Part shown: in pieces, positions 55,860 through 64,000 of the stretch
Position numbering within the stretch: position 1 is the stretch's first letter
Layout of the letters: each line of letters opens with the position of its first letter
From: Rhodohalobacter sulfatireducens
Lineage (GTDB): Bacteria; Bacteroidota; Rhodothermia; Balneolales; Balneolaceae
Assembly: GCF_022012475.1 (NCBI RefSeq)
Contig: NZ_JAKLWS010000002.1
Span: 62,001 to 126,000 of the forward strand
DNA: 64,000 bases
Direction: 5' to 3'
Notes under the pieces: model-generated
Seen by the model: only the letters and a program-made list of their open reading frames with translations
Databases searched by the model: none
What the model was told of the DNA's origin: nothing
Translations under genes and position numbers: made by a program

Positions 55860-56957
55860 TTAAATACCCGGATAAGCTTTTTCAGCGTTCACCCTGTAAA
55901 TTTTATCAACAACTTCTTTTGGCAGTTTTAAACCCCGAAAAGATCTATCATTTACCTCTGTGTTTACCATTTCGTTATCTGTAACAAAGTATTCCCAGTC
56001 TTGTCTCCACGTGTTATTTGCTAGTTCACGAACGGCATCAGGATCAGAATTAGCGTGATGCTGTAAGTCCGTTGAGTAAACAAAACGATCCTGGTACTTG
56101 ATAAAGAAGTTTCGAACAGCTTCCCGGTCTTTTTGAGTTAAGTGTTGAAGAAGTGTAATTCTGTGAGCCATATCAAAAACCATGCTGGAATACTTGTCCA
56201 AATGTTCGCTCATCATGTCAAGGCTCCAGGCCATACTTCCTAAATGGGCGCCAACGAAACTCAAGTTGAGGTGCTTGTCGAGCATATTATTCCGCGATTC
56301 AATAATCTCTTCATAAGACGGATTCTCGGCATGTAGGTACATATGATATTGGGGATTATTTTCGTAATAATTCCTGATGAATCTAACTTCCATCTCCTCA
56401 AGTGGCAGCCAGCAGCTGTAAGGTTCACCAATATGCCCCAGTAATGGTTTATTCTGATCCTGAATATAATTGATGAGAGGATCGAACTGAGGATTATCAA
56501 TCATCATAAATTCACCATCATCATTTTTAAACTCCATCCCTATGTTCTTCCAAACTTTTACACCAAGAGCTCCATACTGGAAAGATTCATCCAGGTACGA
56601 TGTAGCATTATTTTGCCAAATTGCAGAGTTATTCCAATCCTCCATTGGAATGGTGGTTAAATATTCTACTCTTTCCGGGAATTGACGTTTCAGATTACGG
56701 GCAATTTCCTGCTGTTCACGTATGGGTGGATAGCTTGGTGAGCCCACGTTAACCGTAATAATTCTAAAGCTATTCTTCTCAGCTTCTTCCGGCAATGCGG
56801 AATGATTGGTATTGATATGAACATGTGTATCAATCTTATCAATACTTTCAAAATCAGCGAGTGTGTAAAACTGACCTTCTGGATCACTACACCCTAAAAG
56901 CAGAAATATGATTATAAACTGGATGCAGAGTATGGTAAATTTGCTTTGAGCCATCAT
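55860..56957 (-). CDS. amidohydrolase-family lipoprotein, paralog of the 44.3-kb protein
   Basis: 365 residues with a lipoprotein signal (lipobox LLLGC, C23), so anchored outside the cytosol. Metal motifs: HVHIN, GHIGEPYSCWLPL, FVGAHLGSMAWSLD, and YSTDLQHH, in the same order as the cytosolic copy. The lipoprotein version may work on the periplasmic form of the same compound. It is convergent with the small gene and divergent from the GH109-like pair. Confidence 0.82.
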   Translation of the reverse strand: MMAQSKFTILCIQFIIIFLLLGCSDPEGQFYTLADFESIDKIDTHVHINTNHSALPEEAEKNSFRIITVNVGSPSYPPIREQQEIARNLKRQFPERVEYLTTIPMEDWNNSAIWQNNATSYLDESFQYGALGVKVWKNIGMEFKNDDGEFMMIDNPQFDPLINYIQDQNKPLLGHIGEPYSCWLPLEEMEVRFIRNYYENNPQYHMYLHAENPSYEEIIESRNNMLDKHLNLSFVGAHLGSMAWSLDMMSEHLDKYSSMVFDMAHRITLLQHLTQKDREAVRNFFIKYQDRFVYSTDLQHHANSDPDAVRELANNTWRQDWEYFVTDNEMVNTEVNDRSFRGLKLPKEVVDKIYRVNAEKAYPGI

Positions 56958-57280
56958 AGGGAGAGTAAGATTATAGTGTTAGAGCAGATAAAAGAAAAAA
57001 GAACAAGTAAGCATACTTTTCTTTCGTATAACTTTTCTAATCTATTTATTTCCGAGTATTATTGAAAAATAAATTTTCGTTTTTTAACTATTCACTTGCT
57101 TTTACTGGTCGAATTATTTAGAATAATCAGGAATTAAGATAACTATGTCATACCAAAAGGTATCTGAAGTAATAGTATTTTCATTTTCACTCTTTTGATT
57201 ATGGTACCTGAAGAAGTAAATGAAAAATCATAGAATGTATTATCGATCCTCAATACGCATTCCAGATGTAAGAAAGACTT
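56958..57280. other. 323-bp divergent promoter region with operator-like motif
   Basis: No gene. AAAGAAAA (56991-56998) and TTTTCTTT (57017-57024) form an 8-bp A/T dyad; GAAAAATAAATTTTC at 57064-57078 (separate entry) is a copy of the motif before the other GH109-like gene. This is presumably the shared control region of the lipoprotein and the GH109-like pair. Confidence 0.45.
57064..57078. promoter_or_regulatory. GAAAAATAAATTTTC motif, copy 2
   Basis: Exact 15-bp match to the element at 50956-50970, with GAAAA and TTTTC arms. Located 203 bp before the GH109-like start and 107 bp from the lipoprotein start. Confidence 0.45.
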
Positions 57281-58699
57281 ATGAGTGAAAATGGCAACCG
57301 AAGAGATTTTATTGAGAAGGCAGGGATCGCCGGCTTGGGATTTTTTGGGATAGGAGTTTCATCGTTTGAGGATGAATTTGCTATTCAAAAACCATTTCAA
57401 ACAGACTACGAACAAGTATTTAATATGTCTGGTTATGCTGCCCCTCCCATCGAAACGGTTCGTGTCGGGATTGTTGGACTTGGTGGAAGAGGTACCGGAA
57501 CTACTGCGCGTTTAACCCGAATTGAAGGGGTTGAAATTAAAGCTCTATGTGACCTGCAACAAGAAGCAGCGCAGTCAGCTTTAGAGCGAATCAACAGTGA
57601 ATCTCCTTTATCTCATTCACCGGAAATTTATGCCGGAACCGAAGATATTTGGATGGAGCTGTGCGAGCGAGATGATATTGACTTGGTTATTGTAAATACT
57701 CCCTGGGATCTGCATGCACCCATGGCCATTTATGCTATGGAACAGGGTAAACATGTTGTTACTGAGGTACCGATTGCTACAACCATAGACGATTGTTGGG
57801 AATTAGTAAAAACCTCAGAGCGAACCCGCCAACATTGCATGATGCTTTCGAATCCCTGTTACCGGGATTTTGATATGATGGCATTAGGCATGGCTAGAGA
57901 TGGATATTTCGGTGAGATTATTCACGCAGAAGGGGCTTACATACATGATCTGAGACACCTGAATTTTTCCAAGACTCAATATCATGATATGTGGCGATTG
58001 CGGCAAAATGCTTCGCGCAATGGAAATTTATATCCGACCCATGGATTGGGGACTATTTGTAATATCATGGATATCAATTGTGGAGACCAGATGAGTTATT
58101 TGGTTTCGGTATCAAGTAATGATTTTATGATGGGTGAGAGGGCCAAAGAACTTGCGGCTGAAGATCCATTTTTTGAACAGTTTGTCGATAAAGAGTTTCG
58201 CGGAAATATAAACTCCACCATTATTCGAACCCACATGGGGCGAACGATTTTACTTCAGCATGATGTAACATCCCCACGCCCCGGAATATGTTTTAATTTG
58301 GTAAGTGGTACCGATGGAGTAGCCCAGGCGAGGCCACCCCGTGTAGCCAAAAACCACGATGGCTGGCTTCCGGATGAAGAATTTTCAGACCTGCAGGAAC
58401 AGTACACCCCTGAGATCAGCAAGCAGGTTGGAGATCTTGCAAGGCAGGTGGGCGGCCATGGCGGAATGGATACCATGATGCTTTGGAGATTGATCGATTG
58501 CTTACACAACGGAATTCCACTGGATATGTCTGTTTACGATGGTGTTTTGTGGAGTGCTATGGCACCTCTTAGTGAATGGTCTGTAACCAATGGTTCAAAA
58601 CCCGTAGCGATTCCGGATTTTACATCAGGATCCTGGAATACAAATGAACGAGGAATGGATATTGAGCTTCGGCGAGGGGCAACGACAAACATCATTTAG
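57281..58699 (+). CDS. GH109-like glycosidase/oxidoreductase (Tat signal), tandem copy A
   Basis: 472 residues; signal NRRDFIEKAGIAGLGFFG. Rossmann start RVGIVGLGGRGTGTT; the EKP position reads VVTEVPIATTIDDCW, as in GH109. Further GH109 marks: GYFGEIIHAEGAYIHDLRH, NGNLYPTHGLGT, and VGGHGGMDTMMLWRLIDCLHNG near the end. It is about 25-30 residues longer than the single GH109-like protein at 51141. Tandem to copy B, 56 bp apart. Likely an NAD-dependent glycosidase for GalNAc or a related residue. Confidence 0.85.
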   Translation: MSENGNRRDFIEKAGIAGLGFFGIGVSSFEDEFAIQKPFQTDYEQVFNMSGYAAPPIETVRVGIVGLGGRGTGTTARLTRIEGVEIKALCDLQQEAAQSALERINSESPLSHSPEIYAGTEDIWMELCERDDIDLVIVNTPWDLHAPMAIYAMEQGKHVVTEVPIATTIDDCWELVKTSERTRQHCMMLSNPCYRDFDMMALGMARDGYFGEIIHAEGAYIHDLRHLNFSKTQYHDMWRLRQNASRNGNLYPTHGLGTICNIMDINCGDQMSYLVSVSSNDFMMGERAKELAAEDPFFEQFVDKEFRGNINSTIIRTHMGRTILLQHDVTSPRPGICFNLVSGTDGVAQARPPRVAKNHDGWLPDEEFSDLQEQYTPEISKQVGDLARQVGGHGGMDTMMLWRLIDCLHNGIPLDMSVYDGVLWSAMAPLSEWSVTNGSKPVAIPDFTSGSWNTNERGMDIELRRGATTNII

Positions 58700-58755
58700 T
58701 AGTGAATATTTTAAAAATATTTAAAAGTAACCTCAATTAAACAAATATTGACGAT

Positions 58756-60150
58756 ATGAGCTTCAATCGTAGAGATTTTCTCAAAAAAAGCGGACTTGCA
58801 ACACTCGGGCTAACCGGTTTGAGTGCTTTTGGAAATGGCAAGGAAAAAGGACCTAATCAATTTAAGAAAGATCATGAACAGGTCTTTAATATGAACAACT
58901 ACGCAGCACCTCCAATCGATTTGGTTCGAATTGGTTTTATTGGTGTTGGAAGCCGAGGAAGAGGGCATGTCAGGAGGCTTCGAAGTATTGAAGGAACTGA
59001 GATAAGGGCTATTTGCGATGTTGACGAAGGCGCATTAAATCGGATGCTCGAAGATTTTGATGAACCTGTAGACACCTACACAGGAAGTGATGATGCGTGG
59101 AAAGAGCTCTGCGAACGAGATGATATTGATTTAGTCGTGAATGCCACACCCTGGCATTTACATGCCCCGATCTGTATCTATGCCATGGAAAATGGAAAGC
59201 ATACGGCCACAGAAATTCCAGCAGCTCAGAGTTTGGAAGAATGCTGGAAAATGGTAGAAACCTCTGAACGTACTAAAAAGCATTGCGTAATTTTAGAGAA
59301 TGTCTGCTATGGTGAGTTCGAATTGACCACCCTTAACATGGCAAGACAGGGCTACTTTGGTGAACTGATTCACGGTGAAGGTGCTTATATCCATCAATTG
59401 ATGAGTCACAATTTTACAAGAGATGGATACCATGAAATGTGGCGATTCCGTGAAAATGCAACCCGTAATGGGAACCTGTACCCAATGCATGGACTGGGCA
59501 GTATCGCGCAAAGTATGGGAATCAACTATGGTGACCAGATGAAGTACATGGTCTCCGTTTCCAGCGATGATTTTATGATGAAGAAAAGAACCCGTGAACT
59601 CGCTGAATCGGACTCATTCTTTGAGGATTATGTTGATAATGAATTTCGTGGAAATATGAACACGAGCATCATTAAAACTTTCAATGGACGGACCATCATG
59701 CTGCAGCACGATGTAACTTCACCTCGACCCTACTCACGAATTCATTTACTGAGTGGAACGGAAGGAATTGCCAGAGGATATCCTGAAGAAAAAATAGCAA
59801 ATAGTCACGATGGTTGGCTTGAACAGGAAGAGTTCGATGCTGTTATGGAAGAATATAAGCCTGAAATTATTAAAACGGCAGGTGAAATGGCCAGACGCAT
59901 GGGGGGGCACGGTGGAATGGATTCGCTCATGACATGGCGCCTGATTGACTGCCTGCGAAATGGAATTCCTGTGGAGATGGATGTTTACGATGCCGCTTCA
60001 TGGAGCTCCGTAATAATGCTCAGCGAATGGTCGGTTGCTAATGAAGCAACACCGATTCATTTTCCGGATTTTACTTCAGGTTCCTGGAGAACGAATAAGC
60101 CAATTATGGATATTGAGTTGGAAAGAGGCGGCACTACTCAATTTGTTTAG
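58756..60150 (+). CDS. GH109-like glycosidase/oxidoreductase (Tat signal), tandem copy B
   Basis: 464 residues, close paralog of copy A (same blocks PWHLHAPICIYAMENGKH, TATEIPAAQSLEECW, GYFGELIHGEGAYIHQLM, NGNLYPMHGLGSIAQ, MGGHGGMDSLMTWRLID). Signal NRRDFLKKSGLATLG is Tat-like. Differences are concentrated in the surface loops, so the pair may act on different aglycones. Last gene of the group; a terminator follows. Confidence 0.86.
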   Translation: MSFNRRDFLKKSGLATLGLTGLSAFGNGKEKGPNQFKKDHEQVFNMNNYAAPPIDLVRIGFIGVGSRGRGHVRRLRSIEGTEIRAICDVDEGALNRMLEDFDEPVDTYTGSDDAWKELCERDDIDLVVNATPWHLHAPICIYAMENGKHTATEIPAAQSLEECWKMVETSERTKKHCVILENVCYGEFELTTLNMARQGYFGELIHGEGAYIHQLMSHNFTRDGYHEMWRFRENATRNGNLYPMHGLGSIAQSMGINYGDQMKYMVSVSSDDFMMKKRTRELAESDSFFEDYVDNEFRGNMNTSIIKTFNGRTIMLQHDVTSPRPYSRIHLLSGTEGIARGYPEEKIANSHDGWLEQEEFDAVMEEYKPEIIKTAGEMARRMGGHGGMDSLMTWRLIDCLRNGIPVEMDVYDAASWSSVIMLSEWSVANEATPIHFPDFTSGSWRTNKPIMDIELERGGTTQFV

Positions 60151-60192
60151 GGTAAATCTATATGTACGGACAACATATATAAATCCCAAAAG

Positions 60193-60234
60193 TGAGGCCA
60201 CATTCAAGGAAGTGTGTGGCCTCATTTTCTTTTA
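60193..60234 (+). terminator. rho-independent terminator after the GH109-like pair
   Basis: TGAGGCCACA (60193-60202) pairs exactly with TGTGGCCTCA (60215-60224), loop of 12, followed by a T-rich run (TTTTCTTTT). Separates this group from the next sugar operon. Confidence 0.75.
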
Positions 60235-60331
60235 TACCTATTCTACTCTTTTTCAATTCGTTTGATTTCGTTCGATAGACAGATGAATCAGGTTAGTGCA
60301 ATAAGAAAATCTTTTAAATAAGCCTAAAAAC

Positions 60332-61714
60332 ATGTCACAAACAAAAATCGGGTTTATAGTTTATGGTGTTCACAAAGATGGCCTGAAAGACCCAATGGGT
60401 CAACCGTTTATAGACGAAGAACTGATTAACCGGTCAAAAGCTAAGCTCAAAAATGCCGGATTGGAATTGATTGAATACGATCTTGTCGTCGCCTCGAAAA
60501 CAGAGGCTATTGAATGTTTTTCTGATTTTAAGAAAAGAGATGATATTGATGCCCTTGTTCTCTTTTCCGGCACATGGGTTTGGGCTGCACATATGATTGG
60601 CCCCATCCGGGATTTTTCTGCTTCCGGAAAAGGTATTGTTGTCTGGACACACCCCGGCTCACAGGGATGGCGTCCGGTTGGTGGATTTGTGATCCAGGGG
60701 GCATTGAAAGAGGTAGGCATTAAACACCGTTTTGTGTATGGTAGTCATGAGGACCCAAAAGAGATTGATCGTATTGTGTCCTATTGCAGGGCAAGTCATA
60801 TAAAAAACAGGTTGAATCTGAATACGGCCGGGGTTTTTGGTGGGCGTGGAATGGGCCAAACGTGCGGGGTGGCAGATCCTTCGCAGTGGATGCGAAAATT
60901 CGGCATCGATATCGATTCCCGTGATACGACGGAACTACTGGATATTGCAAAAGAGATTAATGATGATGAGGTAAATCGAGCTCGTGAGGCCATTCAAACC
61001 TATTTTTCTGAACCGATTCCGGACGACGAAGTGTCTTCACGATCCATTCGACTGTATATTGCCTTGAAAAAGATGAAGGAAAAAGAAAATTGGGATATGT
61101 ATACCATCCAATCATTTCCCGGGCTTGGTGATGATTACAGCGCTACGTGTTTTGCCCAAAGTATGATGTTGAATGACCGTGTAGCCACTTCAACCCTCAG
61201 TGATTTTAATACACTACTTACGGTTCGCCTGCTCAATGATTTGAGTGAAGATCCGATCTACTATGGAGACCTTCAGCATATCGATAAATCAAACAATGAA
61301 ATAAAAATTATCGGTGATGGAGCCTGTCCACCGTCGCTGGCGGGAGAAGCTGGACCCGCAGGTTTTGCTGAGCATGGAATTCCAACCGAAGGAGAGGCAG
61401 GCGGACTTTCCGTTAAACTCGTGTGTAAACCCGGTGAAGGTGTGATTGCAAGACTTGGGAGGAATAAAGGCAAATTTGAGATGGTTATTACAAAATGTTC
61501 TGTATTTGAACCATCTAAAGAAGAGATTGAAGAGCGGAAAAGTGAATCAGGTATTCCATTTTGGCCGCATGCATTCGCTACTGCCCATTGTGATATTGAT
61601 CAGCTTTTGCAGTCCTGGAACAATGAGTATGCCGTGTTGGGATATGGAGAACAACTATATGAAGAGTTAATTGCATTTTGCGATCTGACTGATATTAAAG
61701 CGATTGCTCTCTGA
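60332..61714 (+). CDS. L-fucose/L-arabinose isomerase-like protein
   Basis: 460 residues, smaller than FucI (about 590) and near AraA (about 500). N-terminal Rossmann-like domains (IGFIVYGVHKDGLKD, DALVLFSGTWVW) and a C-terminal part with SDFNTLLTVRLLND and HAFATAHCDID, where metal ligands lie in the FucI/AraA superfamily. It should interconvert an aldose and ketose or do a related enolisation in the cytosol. First gene of the operon with mutarotase-like, aldolase-like and FGGY kinase genes, so it probably makes the ketose for the kinase. The sugar is unknown. Confidence 0.82.
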   Translation: MSQTKIGFIVYGVHKDGLKDPMGQPFIDEELINRSKAKLKNAGLELIEYDLVVASKTEAIECFSDFKKRDDIDALVLFSGTWVWAAHMIGPIRDFSASGKGIVVWTHPGSQGWRPVGGFVIQGALKEVGIKHRFVYGSHEDPKEIDRIVSYCRASHIKNRLNLNTAGVFGGRGMGQTCGVADPSQWMRKFGIDIDSRDTTELLDIAKEINDDEVNRAREAIQTYFSEPIPDDEVSSRSIRLYIALKKMKEKENWDMYTIQSFPGLGDDYSATCFAQSMMLNDRVATSTLSDFNTLLTVRLLNDLSEDPIYYGDLQHIDKSNNEIKIIGDGACPPSLAGEAGPAGFAEHGIPTEGEAGGLSVKLVCKPGEGVIARLGRNKGKFEMVITKCSVFEPSKEEIEERKSESGIPFWPHAFATAHCDIDQLLQSWNNEYAVLGYGEQLYEELIAFCDLTDIKAIAL

Positions 61715-61767
61715 ATGATAAACAGGTAATTACCCCTGGTAACCTGTAACTCAAATCGACTGAATGG

Positions 61768-62625
61768 ATGAAAGAATTTTTTGAAAGTGGACATTGGTTG
61801 GTTGAGTACGACCTTGAGGATGGTGCGAGATTAAGCAGGTTGTGTTATCAGGGATCTGATCTACTCACAACGAAGCCAAGAGAGTTCACTCCCCCTTCTG
61901 AAGATTATGGTGAGTATGAAACTCGTCCCGTCTATGGATATGATGATTGTTTCCCGTCTGTGGAAGTCAGCAACTATCCGGGATTGGATTGGACCATTCC
62001 TGATCACGGTGAATTGTGTTGGTTGAAGTGGAAAGCGGATATAGAATCAGACAAAATTATATTTTCTGTTGATAGTGAAGTTCTTCCCATTCACTTTCAG
62101 AGAACTCTTCATTTCCGGGAATCGCAGCTAACCTGGAGTTTCAATTTGCAAAACAAGGGGGAGGAACTCTTGCCGTTCCAACATATTATTCATCCGCTCA
62201 TCAAATTGACTGAAATAAAGACTCTGCAGTTTCCAGATTTTGCTTCACTTTACAGTGAGTCTGGAGAAGAACTTGATCTTACAACATCAAATGAACTCAG
62301 TGTTTTTCTTCTTTCAAGAAAAAAAGGAGAAACATATATGCTGTATTTGCATAGTCCGGAAGAGAGTTCAATTCATTGGACGTATATAAATGGTCTGAGA
62401 GTCCAGATGAAATACCCTAATGATCTATTCACTTCTATCGGAATTTGGTGGAATCACCTTGGGTATCCCGATGAAGATGGATGCAGGAGAGATGAATGTG
62501 CTTTTGAACCGATTCCCGGGTCATCAAGCAAACTGGAAGAGGCAGTGGAGGAAGGGCGTTCCCAATGGGTTGAACCGGGGGATATGAAATCCTGGGATAT
62601 TGTCTGGTCGCTGGATTTCGAGTAA
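61768..62625 (+). CDS. galactose-mutarotase-fold protein
   Basis: 285 residues with the beta-sandwich pattern of aldose 1-epimerases: TIPDHGELCWLKW, LPFQHIIHPLIK (histidine at the usual acid position), and ECAFEPIPGSS (glutamate near the catalytic base position). Would equilibrate anomers of the operon's sugar. Starts at ATG 61768, 53 bp after the isomerase stop. Confidence 0.75.
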   Translation: MKEFFESGHWLVEYDLEDGARLSRLCYQGSDLLTTKPREFTPPSEDYGEYETRPVYGYDDCFPSVEVSNYPGLDWTIPDHGELCWLKWKADIESDKIIFSVDSEVLPIHFQRTLHFRESQLTWSFNLQNKGEELLPFQHIIHPLIKLTEIKTLQFPDFASLYSESGEELDLTTSNELSVFLLSRKKGETYMLYLHSPEESSIHWTYINGLRVQMKYPNDLFTSIGIWWNHLGYPDEDGCRRDECAFEPIPGSSSKLEEAVEEGRSQWVEPGDMKSWDIVWSLDFE

Positions 62626-62650
62626 TAGGTCGCCAATATAAAGGAGGTAT

Positions 62651-63658
62651 ATGCCACTAATTTTAGATCGGGCAGACGTACTGGATGTTTATGATTACAC
62701 CAGGCAGAAAAAATGGGTTTTACCGACCTTCAACTCGGAAAATTTAACAACTACCGAAGCAATTTTGAGTGCGGTTTCTGAGTATGGGGAATTTATTGGT
62801 ATTAACAATCTCCCGATTATTGTTGGAATCACAAATACTTATAAGGATCGCCCACAAGCTGTTTACTACACGCATACAAAGCGTTGGGATATTGGATTAA
62901 AGCTATTCTTACAAGATCTGAAAGTCCTGACAGATAAAGGGTCTGCTTTTGAACACCTTCGCGTGATGGTTCACCTCGATCATATCATCTGGGATGAAGA
63001 CAGAGATCTGCTTGGATGGGATATGAGCCAGTTTTCCTCCATCATGTATGATGCATCCACACTGCCGTTTGAGGAAAACATAAGAAAAACAGCCGCTTTT
63101 GTTGAGCAGTTTGGGCAAGAAATTGTGATTGAAGGAGCATGTGACGAAATACAGAAAAGTGGGGGAATGAATGATCCGTTAGGGCTTACAACTCCAGAGG
63201 TGGCAGTGAGATATCAAAATGAAACCGGTATTGATATTCTTGTACCAAATCTGGGGACTGAACACAGGTCGAAAAAATCGACTTTGAAATATCATGGTGA
63301 GTCGGCAAGACAGATATCAAATCAAATTGGAAAAGTTCTCTGTTTACACGGCTCTTCATCTGTATCAAAAAAGCATTTGGCTAATCTTTATGAGGATGGT
63401 ATCTGTAAAGTTAACATGTGGACGGCTTTGGAGAGGGAAAGTACAAAGGCATTATTTGAAGAGATGGTTAAAAATTCAGCAAAAGTAGTTGGACCTGAAA
63501 TGACAAAGACATTAATAGCCGATAAAATTTTAGCAGAACCTGTTGACTTCCAGGACACGCAGTCCATTAAATACTTTACAACCCTATATAGACAGGAGAT
63601 CATATTTAGAAAAATGAAAGAAATAATAACTCACTATTTAAAACTTTGGTATAGATAA
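62651..63658 (+). CDS. class II aldolase-like protein (fructose-bisphosphate aldolase family)
   Basis: 335 residues with AAGGAGG ribosome site just before ATG 62651. Zinc-site motifs HLDHIIWDED, GTEHRSK and LHGSSSVS follow the class II fructose/tagatose-bisphosphate aldolase order, but the protein differs clearly from the GatY-like protein at 46335. In this operon it probably splits a ketose-1-phosphate made by the FGGY kinase, in the place where fuculose pathways use an AraD-type aldolase. The basic tail LKLWYR is unusual. Confidence 0.83.
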   Translation: MPLILDRADVLDVYDYTRQKKWVLPTFNSENLTTTEAILSAVSEYGEFIGINNLPIIVGITNTYKDRPQAVYYTHTKRWDIGLKLFLQDLKVLTDKGSAFEHLRVMVHLDHIIWDEDRDLLGWDMSQFSSIMYDASTLPFEENIRKTAAFVEQFGQEIVIEGACDEIQKSGGMNDPLGLTTPEVAVRYQNETGIDILVPNLGTEHRSKKSTLKYHGESARQISNQIGKVLCLHGSSSVSKKHLANLYEDGICKVNMWTALERESTKALFEEMVKNSAKVVGPEMTKTLIADKILAEPVDFQDTQSIKYFTTLYRQEIIFRKMKEIITHYLKLWYR

Positions 63659-63696
63659 CAAAAGCCGTTTTTAAAAAAAGAAAAGTTAGCCAACCA

Positions 63697-64000
63697 TGAA
63701 TTTTCTTGGAATAGACATAGGGACAAGTGGATGCAAAGCAGCCGTATATAATGAAAAGGGAGAACTCATGGCTGAATCAAGAAGGCCTTACGAGGTTGTC
63801 TTTTCAAAGGGGGGAGCGGCAGAGTTAAATTCTGGTGAAGTTATAAAAAAATGCTTCGAATCGATTCGTGAATGTACTGATCTAATTGAAAAGGGATCAG
63901 TTAAGGCATTGAGTATTAGCAGCCAGGGGGAAGCGTTCACAGCGGTCGGCTCAAACAGAGAAATTTTAAGTAATGCAATGATTTCGTCAGACACCAGGTC
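63697..64000 (+). CDS. FGGY-family carbohydrate kinase (5' part only)
   Basis: First 101 codons; the rest lies beyond the window. MNFLGIDIGTSGCKAAVY is the FGGY phosphate-1 motif, followed by ISSQGEAFTAV, the start of the substrate region. Kinase of ketoses or polyols such as L-fuculose, L-ribulose or D-xylulose. It is 38 bp after the aldolase-like gene and completes an isomerase-kinase-aldolase set. Confidence 0.88.

Overview
The window reads as a chromosomal segment of a Gram-negative, AT-leaning, probably marine or salt-adapted member of the Bacteroidota/Balneolota (Balneolales-like) group. This is inferred from several traits: a GroEL with a GGM-rich tail, a PdeM/Lhr-type ligase-associated repair module, many Na+-linked or H+-linked porters (two SSS symporters, CPA1 and CPA2 antiporters), Tat-type signals on Gfo/Idh/MocA enzymes, and one GalNAc-type sugar locus after another. 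No rRNA, tRNA, CRISPR array or intact transposase was seen.

Region 1 (1-16 kb) is about transport and ion balance. A fused HyuA-HyuB 5-oxoprolinase/hydantoinase runs off the left edge. Just upstream of it on the same strand is a CPA1 antiporter with an RCK-like tail. Then come three paralogous APC permeases, each carrying a PTS EIIA-type domain and an RCK_C-type domain, with a CPA2 antiporter bearing two USP domains between the first and second. A broken antitoxin-like gene closes this part.

Region 2 (16-33 kb) is housekeeping: hisS, an M1 peptidase, an SGNH hydrolase, pdeM and a ligase-associated DEXH helicase separated by an orphan gene, acs, ald, rsmA and groES-groEL. The spaces hold several short interspersed repeats.

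Region 3 (33.5-64 kb) is a large amino-sugar catabolic island. It encodes Gfo/Idh/MocA enzymes (three of them GH109-like alpha-N-acetylgalactosaminidases), a sulfatase, two SSS symporters, two DMT-type sugar-porter candidates, NagA and NagB, a DeoR regulator, and a set that matches the galactosamine route: AgaS-type SIS isomerase/deaminase, PfkB kinase, and GatY/GatZ-type tagatose-bisphosphate aldolase. Read together (inference), GalNAc is released, deacetylated by NagA, deaminated and isomerised by AgaS to tagatose-6-P, phosphorylated, and split to triose phosphates. A second set (NagB-like protein, PfkB kinase, small alpha/beta-barrel-type protein, lipoprotein amidohydrolase) lies beside it.

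The right end starts another sugar operon: a fucose/arabinose-isomerase-like protein, a mutarotase-like protein, a class II aldolase-like protein and an FGGY kinase cut by the window edge. No SusC/SusD pair is present, so the transporters seen here would take up released monomers or small oligomers rather than polymers.
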